From Bos javanicus (taxonomy: Eukaryota > Chordata > Mammalia > Artiodactyla > Bovidae): a stretch of DNA of 64,000 nt. Under the pieces are notes generated by a model, which made no database searches, was not told where the DNA came from, and was given only the letters and a program-made list of their open reading frames with translations. Shown here in pieces: positions 1-7,809 of the stretch (the first letter of the stretch is position 1; each line of letters starts with the position of its first letter). The DNA lies in the NCBI RefSeq assembly GCF_032452875.1, contig NW_026894321.1:62001-126000 (forward strand), in the 5' to 3' direction. The position numbers were made by a program, and so were the translations under genes.

Positions 1-973
1 AGCCCCCAGTGAAATCAGAGGTGAGAGCACAAAGCAATACAGTAGGCAGACTCCGGTTTTTTTGGGGGAGATGCTCGAGAATATCCGGGTGGACTCCTGA
101 GGCTCGATCCCGCATTTGCGTATGCCGAGCCTCCTTCCTCATGACCTTTGTCCAGAGTGGAATGCCTCCCCGGCTCCCGGCACATGATCAGTGCATGCTC
201 AGTCACGATATCAGTGCCTGCTCAGCCACGTGATCACTGACGGCACAGTCACGTGATCAGCGCCTCTCAGTCACGTGATCACCGTATGATAAACACGTGA
301 TCAGTGAACGACCAGCCACGTGATCACTGCATGCGCGGTCAGGTGGTCAGTTCCTGATCAGCCACCTGATCAGTGCGTGCACAGTCCCCTGATCAGCGCC
401 TGTCAGTCACTGATCACTGCCTGATAAACACGTGATCAGTGCCCGAACAGCCACGTCATCAGTGCATGCGCAGTCACGTGATCAGTGCATGATAGCCACG
501 TGATCAGTGCGTGCACAGTCCCATGATCAGCGCCTGTCAGTCACTGATCATTGCCTGATAAACACGTGATCAGTGCATGATGAGCCATGTGATCAGTGCC
601 CGATCAGCCACGTCATCAGTGCATGCGCAGTCACGTCATCAGTGCATGATAGCCACGTGATCAGTGCATGCTCAGTCACGTGATCTGGACTTGATCAGCC
701 ACGTGATCAGTGCCTGCAGAGTCACGTGATCAGGGCCTGCTGAGCTGCGTGATTCCTGCCGGCTCATCTGCATGACAATTGCCAGCTGAGCTGCGTGATT
801 CCTGTCGGCTCATCTGCTTGACAATTGCCAGCTGAGCTGCGTGATTCCTGCCTGGTCACGTGCTTGATTATTGCCAGTTGAGCAGCATGATTCGTCACTG
901 CTGAGCTCCATGCTTATTGCCTGCTGATTGCGTGGTTCGTGTCTGCTCAGCTCTTTGAGTATTGCCTCCTGAG
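1..973 (+). repeat. Left partial monomer
   Basis: The window begins inside the LTR insert: 1-182 is the U3 end of the LTR (minus orientation, terminus at 182), with tract T7G5. The array half, 183-973, is complete and of the full-length form, with both the 134-bp and 157-bp blocks and all five 46-bp dimers. Confidence 0.95.
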
Positions 974-2249
974 GTCCCTGTTCGGTCGCCACCTGCCGGG
1001 GACCAGCCCCAACTGATCCAGGGTATTCGAAGGAGAGATGGCCTAGGCGACTATTTATATGCTAATCAGAGATGTCAAGAATAATAGTATGAGGAGAGCT
1101 CAGTAGGAAAATTCGGTGGAGAAAAGAGACTGAGTAGCTTGGTTTACGCGGAAGACCAATCAAACTTCAAGACAAGAAGTTTGCACCACTTACGTAGGCC
1201 GCAGGCGCCCTCTCGAATAGCGAAAGGTGCCTCACCCTAGACACCTTCTCGAGTGGGTCTTAGCAGCCCAGGCATAATTAGTAAGCGTGGTGGGTTCCGC
1301 GCTCCAGATGGAGACTCAGCTGGAAGTTAAAGGGAAGAATGACAAGGAACTTTATGAATTGGAGCTGTAAGTTAACTCTTTGACAGAGAGAGCGAGATGG
1401 TGGTGGGGGACAGCCCCCAGTGAAATCAGAGGTGAGAGCACAAAGCAATACAGTAGGCAGACTCCGGTTTTTTTGGGGAGATGCTCGAGAATATCCGGGT
1501 GGACTCCTGAGGCTCGATCCCGCATTTGCGTATGCCGAGCCTCCTTCCTCATGACCTTTGTCCAGAGTGGAATGCCTCCCCGGCTCCCGGCACATGATCA
1601 GTGCATGCTCAGTCACGATATCAGTGCCTGCTCAGCCACGTGATCACTGACGGCACAGTCACGTGATCAGCGCCTCTCAGTCACGTGATCACCGTATGAT
1701 AAACACGTGATCAGTGAACGACCAGCCACGTGATCACTGCATGCGCGGTCAGGTGGTCAGTTCCTGATCAGCCACCTGATCAGTGCGTGCACAGTCCCCT
1801 GATCAGCGCCTGTCAGTCACTGATCAATGCCTGATAAACACGTGATCAGTGCATGATGAGCCATGTGATCAGTGCCCGATCAGCCACGTCATCAGTGCAT
1901 GCGCAGTCACGTCATCAGTGCATGATAGCCACGTGATCAGTGCATGCTCAGTCACGTGATCTGGACTTGATCAGCCACGTGATCAGTGCCTGCAGAGTCA
2001 CGTGATCAGGGCCTGCTGAGCTGCGTGATTCCTGCCGGCTCATCTGCATGACAATTGCCAGCTGAGCTGCGTGATTCCTGTCGGCTCATCTGCTTGACAA
2101 TTGCCAGCTGAGCTGCGTGATTCCTGCCTGGTCACGTGCTTGATTATTGCCAGTTGAGCAGCATGATTCGTCACTGCTGAGCTCCATGCTTATTGCCTGC
2201 TGATTGCGTGGTTCGTGTCTGCTCAGCTCTTTGAGTATTGCCTCCTGAG
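974..2249 (+). repeat. Monomer M1 (1,276 bp), 134-bp deletion
   Basis: Insert 974-1592, array 1593-2249. The tract is T7G4, the shortest G run with T7 in the window. The two large blocks present in other monomers are collapsed into one hybrid block at 1781-1937. It carries the CCCT variant of the upstream copy near its start and the downstream copy's extra 23-mer further on. One base in between (gatcaatgcc) matches neither parent. This is the product expected from unequal exchange or intrachromosomal deletion between the blocks. Confidence 0.95.
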
Positions 2250-2267
2250 GTCCCTGTTCGGTCGCCA
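2250..2267 (-). other. Retroviral primer binding site, tRNA-Lys3 type (reference copy)
   Basis: On the minus strand the 18 bases read TGGCGACCGAACAGGGAC. Against the 3' end of tRNA-Lys3, the primer used by lentiviruses and several class II (betaretrovirus-like) elements, 17 of 18 positions are complementary; the one difference is an A at position 6. It lies two bases downstream of the LTR's CA end, which is the normal position. The base just beyond position 18 is already the edge of the satellite 46-bp repeats. The same mismatch is present in every copy I inspected, so it was fixed before amplification. Confidence 0.88.
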
Positions 2268-2327
2268 CCTGCCGGGGACCAGCCCCAACTGATCCAGGGT
2301 ATTCGAAGGAGAGATGGCCTAGGCGAC

Positions 2328-2336
2328 TATTTATAT
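2328..2336 (-). promoter_or_regulatory. TATA-like element in the LTR (reference copy)
   Basis: The minus strand reads ATATAAATA inside GCATATAAATAGTCGCC. It is the best TATA match in the LTR and lies about 96 bp downstream of a CCAAT box. It is only 58 bp from the CA terminus, so transcription starting 25-30 bases downstream would leave only about 30 bases for R plus U5. Whether it works is unknown. Confidence 0.5.
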
Positions 2337-2431
2337 GCTAATCAGAGATGTCAAGAATAATAGTATGAGGAGAGCTCAGTAGGAAAATTCGGTGGAGAAA
2401 AGAGACTGAGTAGCTTGGTTTACGCGGAAGA

Positions 2432-2436
2432 CCAAT
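2432..2436 (-). promoter_or_regulatory. CCAAT box (inverted) in LTR U3
   Basis: The plus strand reads gaccaatcaaac, which is ATTGG on the transcribed (minus) orientation. An inverted CCAAT box about 100 bp upstream of a TATA element is a common arrangement and would bind NF-Y. This is a short motif; its spacing to the TATA element is the only added support. Confidence 0.4.
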
Positions 2437-2625
2437 CAAACTTCAAGACAAGAAGTTTGCACCACTTACGTAGGCCGCAGGCGCCCTCTCGAATAGCGAA
2501 AGGTGCCTCACCCTAGACACCTTCTCGAGTGGGTCTTAGCAGCCCAGGCATAATTAGTAAGCGTGGTGGGTTCCGCGCTCCAGATGGAGACTCAGCTGGA
2601 AGTTAAAGGGAAGAATGACAAGGAA

Positions 2626-2632
2626 CTTTATG
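2626..2632 (-). promoter_or_regulatory. CATAAAG, possible variant poly(A) or TATA-like signal
   Basis: The minus strand reads AATTCATAAAGTTCC in the middle of the LTR. I find no canonical AATAAA on the minus strand of the LTR. CATAAA is a weak variant hexamer and could alternatively be a degenerate TATA element. If it marks the R region, R plus U5 would be about 350 bp long. Confidence 0.2.
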
Positions 2633-2679
2633 AATTGGAGCTGTAAGTTAACTCTTTGACAGAGAGAGCGAGATGGTGG

Positions 2680-2695
2680 TGGGGGACAGCCCCCA
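2680..2695. other. Perfect 6-bp-stem hairpin in the LTR
   Basis: The sequence TGGGGGACAGCCCCCA can fold into a six-pair, GC-rich stem with an ACAG loop on either strand. It is present in all monomers inspected except M33, where two G residues are missing from the stem (near 46091). It could be an RNA element of the parental virus; no function can be shown. Confidence 0.5.
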
Positions 2696-2743
2696 GTGAA
2701 ATCAGAGGTGAGAGCACAAAGCAATACAGTAGGCAGACTCCGG

Positions 2744-2755
2744 TTTTTTTGGGGG
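2744..2755 (+). repeat. Variable T/G homopolymer tract in the LTR
   Basis: A run of T followed by a run of G, T7G5 here, varies among monomers as T5-7 and G4-6. Its length accounts exactly for most of the 1-3 bp differences between monomers. Homopolymer runs are also the commonest long-read error site, so individual values deserve caution. Confidence 0.9.
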
Positions 2756-3057
2756 AGATGCTCGAGAATATCCGGGTGGACTCCTGAGGCTCGATCCCGC
2801 ATTTGCGTATGCCGAGCCTCCTTCCTCATGACCTTTGTCCAGAGTGGAATGCCTCCCCGGCTCCCGGCACATGATCAGTGCATGCTCAGTCACGATATCA
2901 GTGCCTGCTCAGCCACGTGATCACTGACGGCACAGTCACGTGATCAGCGCCTCTCAGTCACGTGATCACCGTATGATAAACACGTGATCAGTGAACGACC
3001 AGCCACGTGATCACTGCATGCGCGGTCAGGTGGTCAGTTCCTGATCAGCCACCTGAT

Positions 3058-3191
3058 CAGTGCGTGCACAGTCCCCTGATCAGCGCCTGTCAGTCACTGA
3101 TCACTGCCTGATAAACACGTGATCAGTGCCCGAACAGCCACGTCATCAGTGCATGCGCAGTCACGTGATCAGTGCATGATAGCCACGTGAT
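3058..3191 (+). repeat. Intra-monomer block one, 134 bp
   Basis: It begins cagtgcgtgcacagtccc and is repeated immediately downstream as block two. It differs from block two by CCCT versus CCAT near the start, CACTG versus CATTG in the middle, other small changes (for example CGAACAG versus CGATCAG), and by lacking one 23-mer. Confidence 0.92.
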
Positions 3192-3348
3192 CAGTGCGTG
3201 CACAGTCCCATGATCAGCGCCTGTCAGTCACTGATCATTGCCTGATAAACACGTGATCAGTGCATGATGAGCCATGTGATCAGTGCCCGATCAGCCACGT
3301 CATCAGTGCATGCGCAGTCACGTCATCAGTGCATGATAGCCACGTGAT
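3192..3348 (+). repeat. Intra-monomer block two, 157 bp (134 plus one 23-mer)
   Basis: It is a direct duplicate of block one with one additional 23-bp unit (the copy containing gatgagccatgtgat). The pair is the substrate for the deletion seen in M1. Confidence 0.9.
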
Positions 3349-3430
3349 CAGTGCATGCTCAGTCACGTGATCTGGACTTGATCAGCCACGTGATCAGTGC
3401 CTGCAGAGTCACGTGATCAGGGCCTGCTGA

Positions 3431-3660
3431 GCTGCGTGATTCCTGCCGGCTCATCTGCATGACAATTGCCAGCTGAGCTGCGTGATTCCTGTCGGCTCAT
3501 CTGCTTGACAATTGCCAGCTGAGCTGCGTGATTCCTGCCTGGTCACGTGCTTGATTATTGCCAGTTGAGCAGCATGATTCGTCACTGCTGAGCTCCATGC
3601 TTATTGCCTGCTGATTGCGTGGTTCGTGTCTGCTCAGCTCTTTGAGTATTGCCTCCTGAG
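3431..3660 (+). repeat. Five tandem 46-bp dimers A-E abutting the next primer binding site
   Basis: A is 3431-3476, B 3477-3522, C 3523-3568, D 3569-3614 and E 3615-3659 (45 bp). Each is two diverged 23-mers; A, B and C begin gctgcgtgattcctg. A and B are the most alike, differing at CCGG/TCGG and GCATGAC/GCTTGAC. One of A or B is missing in seven monomers. E ends one base before the primer binding site of the next monomer. Confidence 0.93.
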
Positions 3661-5072
3661 GTCCCTGTTCGGTCGCCACCTGCCGGGGACCAGCCCCAAC
3701 TGATCCAGGGTATTCGAAGGAGAGATGGCCTAGGCGACTATTTATATGCTAATCAGAGATGTCAAGAATAATAGTATGAGGAGAGCTCAGTAGGAAAATT
3801 CGGTGGAGAAAAGAGACTGAGTAGCTTGGTTTACGCGGAAGACCAATCAAACTTCAAGACAAGAAGTTTGCACCACTTACGTAGGCCGCAGGCGCCCTCT
3901 CGAATAGCGAAAGGTGCCTCACCCTAGACACCTTCTCGAGTGGGTCTTAGCAGCCCAGGCATAATTAGTAAGCGTGGTGGGTTCCGCGCTCCAGATGGAG
4001 ACTCAGCTGGAAGTTAAAGGGAAGAATGACAAGGAACTTTATGAATTGGAGCTGTAAGTTAACTCTTTGACAGAGAGAGCGAGATGGTGGTGGGGGACAG
4101 CCCCCAGTGAAATCAGAGGTGAGAGCACAAAGCAATACAGTAGGCAGACTCCGGTTTTTTTGGGGGGAGATGCTCGAGAATATCCGGGTGGACTCCTGAG
4201 GCTCGATCCCGCATTTGCGTATGCCGAGCCTCCTTCCTCATGACCTTTGTCCAGAGTGGAATGCCTCCCCGGCTCCCGGCACATGATCAGTGCATGCTCA
4301 GTCACGATATCAGTGCCTGCTCAGCCACGTGATCACTGACGGCACAGTCACGTGATCAGCGCCTCTCAGTCACGTGATCACCGTATGATAAACACGTGAT
4401 CAGTGAACGACCAGCCACGTGATCACTGCATGCGCGGTCAGGTGGTCAGTTCCTGATCAGCCACCTGATCAGTGCGTGCACAGTCCCCTGATCAGCGCCT
4501 GTCAGTCACTGATCACTGCCTGATAAACACGTGATCAGTGCCCGAACAGCCACGTCATCAGTGCATGCGCAGTCACGTGATCAGTGCATGATAGCCACGT
4601 GATCAGTGCGTGCACAGTCCCATGATCAGCGCCTGTCAGTCACTGATCATTGCCTGATAAACACGTGATCAGTGCATGATGAGCCATGTGATCAGTGCCC
4701 GATCAGCCACGTCATCAGTGCATGCGCAGTCACGTCATCAGTGCATGATAGCCACGTGATCAGTGCATGCTCAGTCACGTGATCTGGACTTGATCAGCCA
4801 CGTGATCAGTGCCTGCAGAGTCACGTGATCAGGGCCTGCTGAGCTGCGTGATTCCTGCCGGCTCATCTGCATGACAATTGCCAGCTGAGCTGCGTGATTC
4901 CTGTCGGCTCATCTGCTTGACAATTGCCAGCTGAGCTGCGTGATTCCTGCCTGGTCACGTGCTTGATTATTGCCAGTTGAGCAGCATGATTCGTCACTGC
5001 TGAGCTCCATGCTTATTGCCTGCTGATTGCGTGGTTCGTGTCTGCTCAGCTCTTTGAGTATTGCCTCCTGAG
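3661..5072 (+). repeat. Monomer M3 (1,412 bp)
   Basis: Insert 3661-4281, array 4282-5072. Full-length form with tract T7G6, the commonest allele in the window. Confidence 0.95.
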
Positions 5073-6438
5073 GTCCCTGTTCGGTCGCCACCTGCCGGGG
5101 ACCAGCCCCAACTGATCCAGGGTATTCGAAGGAGAGATGGCCTAGGCGACTATTTATATGCTAATCAGAGATGTCAAGAATAATAGTATGAGGAGAGCTC
5201 AGTAGGAAAATTCGGTGGAGAAAAGAGACTGAGTAGCTTGGTTTACGCGGAAGACCAATCAAACTTCAAGACAAGAAGTTTGCACCACTTACGTAGGCCG
5301 CAGGCGCCCTCTCGAATAGCGAAAGGTGCCTCACCCTAGACACCTTCTCGAGTGGGTCTTAGCAGCCCAGGCATAATTAGTAAGCGTGGTGGGTTCCGCG
5401 CTCCAGATGGAGACTCAGCTGGAAGTTAAAGGGAAGAATGACAAGGAACTTTATGAATTGGAGCTGTAAGTTAACTCTTTGACAGAGAGAGCGAGATGGT
5501 GGTGGGGGACAGCCCCCAGTGAAATCAGAGGTGAGAGCACAAAGCAATACAGTAGGCAGACTCCGGTTTTTTTGGGGGGAGATGCTCGAGAATATCCGGG
5601 TGGACTCCTGAGGCTCGATCCCGCATTTGCGTATGCCGAGCCTCCTTCCTCATGACCTTTGTCCAGAGTGGAATGCCTCCCCGGCTCCCGGCACATGATC
5701 AGTGCATGCTCAGTCACGATATCAGTGCCTGCTCAGCCACGTGATCACTGACGGCACAGTCACGTGATCAGCGCCTCTCAGTCACGTGATCACCGTATGA
5801 TAAACACGTGATCAGTGAACGACCAGCCACGTGATCACTGCATGCGCGGTCAGGTGGTCAGTTCCTGATCAGCCACCTGATCAGTGCGTGCACAGTCCCC
5901 TGATCAGCGCCTGTCAGTCACTGATCACTGCCTGATAAACACGTGATCAGTGCCCGAACAGCCACGTCATCAGTGCATGCGCAGTCACGTGATCAGTGCA
6001 TGATAGCCACGTGATCAGTGCGTGCACAGTCCCATGATCAGCGCCTGTCAGTCACTGATCATTGCCTGATAAACACGTGATCAGTGCATGATGAGCCATG
6101 TGATCAGTGCCCGATCAGCCACGTCATCAGTGCATGCGCAGTCACGTCATCAGTGCATGATAGCCACGTGATCAGTGCATGCTCAGTCACGTGATCTGGA
6201 CTTGATCAGCCACGTGATCAGTGCCTGCAGAGTCACGTGATCAGGGCCTGCTGAGCTGCGTGATTCCTGCCGGCTCATCTGCATGACAATTGCCAGCTGA
6301 GCTGCGTGATTCCTGCCTGGTCACGTGCTTGATTATTGCCAGTTGAGCAGCATGATTCGTCACTGCTGAGCTCCATGCTTATTGCCTGCTGATTGCGTGG
6401 TTCGTGTCTGCTCAGCTCTTTGAGTATTGCCTCCTGAG
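5073..6438 (+). repeat. Monomer M4 (1,366 bp), lacks dimer B
   Basis: Insert 5073-5693, array 5694-6438. Tract T7G6. The array has A joined directly to C: GCATGAC of A is retained and the TCGG/GCTTGAC copy is absent, which removes exactly 46 bp. Confidence 0.95.
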
Positions 6439-7809
6439 GTCCCTGTTCGGTCGCCACCTGCCGGGGACCAGCCCCAACTGATCCAGGGTATTCGAAGGAG
6501 AGATGGCCTAGGCGACTATTTATATGCTAATCAGAGATGTCAAGAATAATAGTATGAGGAGAGCTCAGTAGGAAAATTCGGTGGAGAAAAGAGACTGAGT
6601 AGCTTGGTTTACGCGGAAGACCAATCAAACTTCAAGACAAGAAGTTTGCACCACTTACGTAGGCCGCAGGCGCCCTCTCGAATAGCGAAAGGTGCCTCAC
6701 CCTAGACACCTTCTCGAGTGGGTCTTAGCAGCCCAGGCATAATTAGTAAGCGTGGTGGGTTCCGCGCTCCAGATGGAGACTCAGCTGGAAGTTAAAGGGA
6801 AGAATGACAAGGAACTTTATGAATTGGAGCTGTAAGTTAACTCTTTGACAGAGAGAGCGAGATGGTGGTGGGGGACAGCCCCCAGTGAAATCAGAGGTGA
6901 GAGCACAAAGCAATACAGTAGGCAGACTCCGGTTTTTTGGGGGGAGATGCTCGAGAATATCCGGGTGGACTCCTGAGGCTCGATCCCGCATTTGCGTATG
7001 CCGAGCCTCCTTCCTCATGACCTTTGTCCAGAGTGGAATGCCTCCCCGGCTCCCGGCACATGATCAGTGCATGCTCAGTCACGATATCAGTGCCTGCTCA
7101 GCCACGTGATCACTGACGGCACAGTCACGTGATCAGCGCCTCTCAGTCACGTGATCACCGTATGATAAACACGTGATCAGTGAACGACCAGCCACGTGAT
7201 CACTGCATGCGCGGTCAGGTGGTCAGTTCCTGATCAGCCACCTGATCAGTGCGTGCACAGTCCCCTGATCAGCGCCTGTCAGTCACTGATCACTGCCTGA
7301 TAAACACGTGATCAGTGCCCGAACAGCCACGTCATCAGTGCATGCGCAGTCACGTGATCAGTGCATGATAGCCACGTGATCAGTGCGTGCACAGTCCCAT
7401 GATCAGCGCCTGTCAGTCACTGATCATTGCCTGATAAACACGTGATCAGTGCATGATGAGCCATGTGATCAGTGCCCGATCAGCCACGTCATCAGTGCAT
7501 GCGCAGTCACGTCATCAGTGCATGATAGCCACGTGATCAGTGCATGCTCAGTCACGTGATCTGGACTTGATCAGCCACGTGATCAGTGCCTGCAGAGTCA
7601 CGTGATCAGGGCCTGCTGAGCTGCGTGATTCCTGCCGGCTCATCTGCATGACAATGACAATTGCCAGCTGAGCTGCGTGATTCCTGCCTGGTCACGTGCT
7701 TGATTATTGCCAGTTGAGCAGCATGATTCGTCACTGCTGAGCTCCATGCTTATTGCCTGCTGATTGCGTGGTTCGTGTCTGCTCAGCTCTTTGAGTATTG
7801 CCTCCTGAG
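6439..7809 (+). repeat. Monomer M5 (1,371 bp), lacks dimer B, 6-bp duplication
   Basis: Insert 6439-7058, array 7059-7809. Tract T6G6. Dimer B is absent, and six bases are duplicated at the deletion site so that the sequence reads gcatgacaatgacaattgcc near 7647-7665. Confidence 0.95.

Larger units (their letters stand above)
2270..2869 (-). mobile_element. Endogenous retrovirus LTR, class II/ERVK-like (reference copy)
   Basis: This 600-bp element reads on the minus strand from TGCCGGGAGCC at 2869 to GGTCCCCGGCA at 2270. The ends form an imperfect inverted repeat (TGCCGGG/CCCGGCA, 9 of 11 bases) with the TG...CA termini of a retroviral LTR. Orientation is set by the adjacent tRNA-Lys primer binding site. 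It holds a CCAAT box and a TATA-like element 96 bp apart in the correct order. No gag, pro, pol or env sequence is present. A Lys primer and a TGCCGGG terminus suggest a ruminant class II ERV; I cannot name the family without a repeat-library search. A copy is present in every monomer. Confidence 0.85.
2870..3430 (+). repeat. Degenerate 23-bp satellite repeats (reference copy)
   Basis: This stretch is made of about 24 diverged copies of a 23-bp repeat, commonly agtgcatgctcagt followed by cacgtgatc. On the minus strand a 12-mer gatcacgtgact is followed by an 11-mer near gatcatgcact, so the 23-mer is itself a doublet. TGATCA and CACGTG palindromes recur throughout. No coding potential is visible. 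Confidence 0.93.
2250..3660 (+). repeat. Monomer M2 (1,411 bp), used here as reference monomer
   Basis: Full-length form with tract T7G5. Layout: primer binding site 2250-2267, LTR 2270-2869, 23-bp repeats 2870-3057, block one 3058-3191 (134 bp), block two 3192-3348 (157 bp), more 23-bp repeats 3349-3430, five 46-bp dimers 3431-3659. Sub-features are annotated separately on this copy and apply to the other monomers with small shifts. Confidence 0.96.

Noticed and set aside
183..973. CRISPR-like array (regularly spaced short repeats)
   Set aside because: The 23-bp units are contiguous with no unique spacers, are degenerate, and belong to a eukaryotic satellite with a 1.41-kb superstructure.
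974..991. tRNA gene or tRNA-derived SINE suggested by the tRNA-Lys3-like 18-mer
   Set aside because: Only the 3' 18 bases match; there are no D, anticodon or T-arm boxes upstream, and the position next to an LTR terminus explains it as a primer binding site.
810..992. A 60-codon minus-strand open frame in nearly every monomer, starting with GTG in the primer binding site (protein MATEQGPQEAIL...)
   Set aside because: It runs through degenerate 23-bp/46-bp satellite repeats, needs a non-ATG start, has no recognisable domain, and recurs only because the monomers are near-identical.
1100..1140. CENP-B box candidate in attcggtggagaaaagag
   Set aside because: The TTCG half is present but the essential CGGG half is absent. 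I found no match to the core pattern on either strand of the monomer.
1278..1616. Minus-strand frames of 63-112 codons across the LTR (starting MTEHALIMCREPG... or MRKEARHTQ...) and overlapping plus-strand frames of 74-89 codons
   Set aside because: Length and reading frame change with each T/G-tract allele, so the frames are not conserved between monomers. They lie in LTR sequence and resemble no retroviral protein that I recognise.
2696..2920. Exonised or promoter-driven host gene in the plus orientation of the LTR
   Set aside because: No plus-strand TATA or start context beyond chance and no splice-supported coding potential; the primer binding site places LTR transcription on the minus strand.
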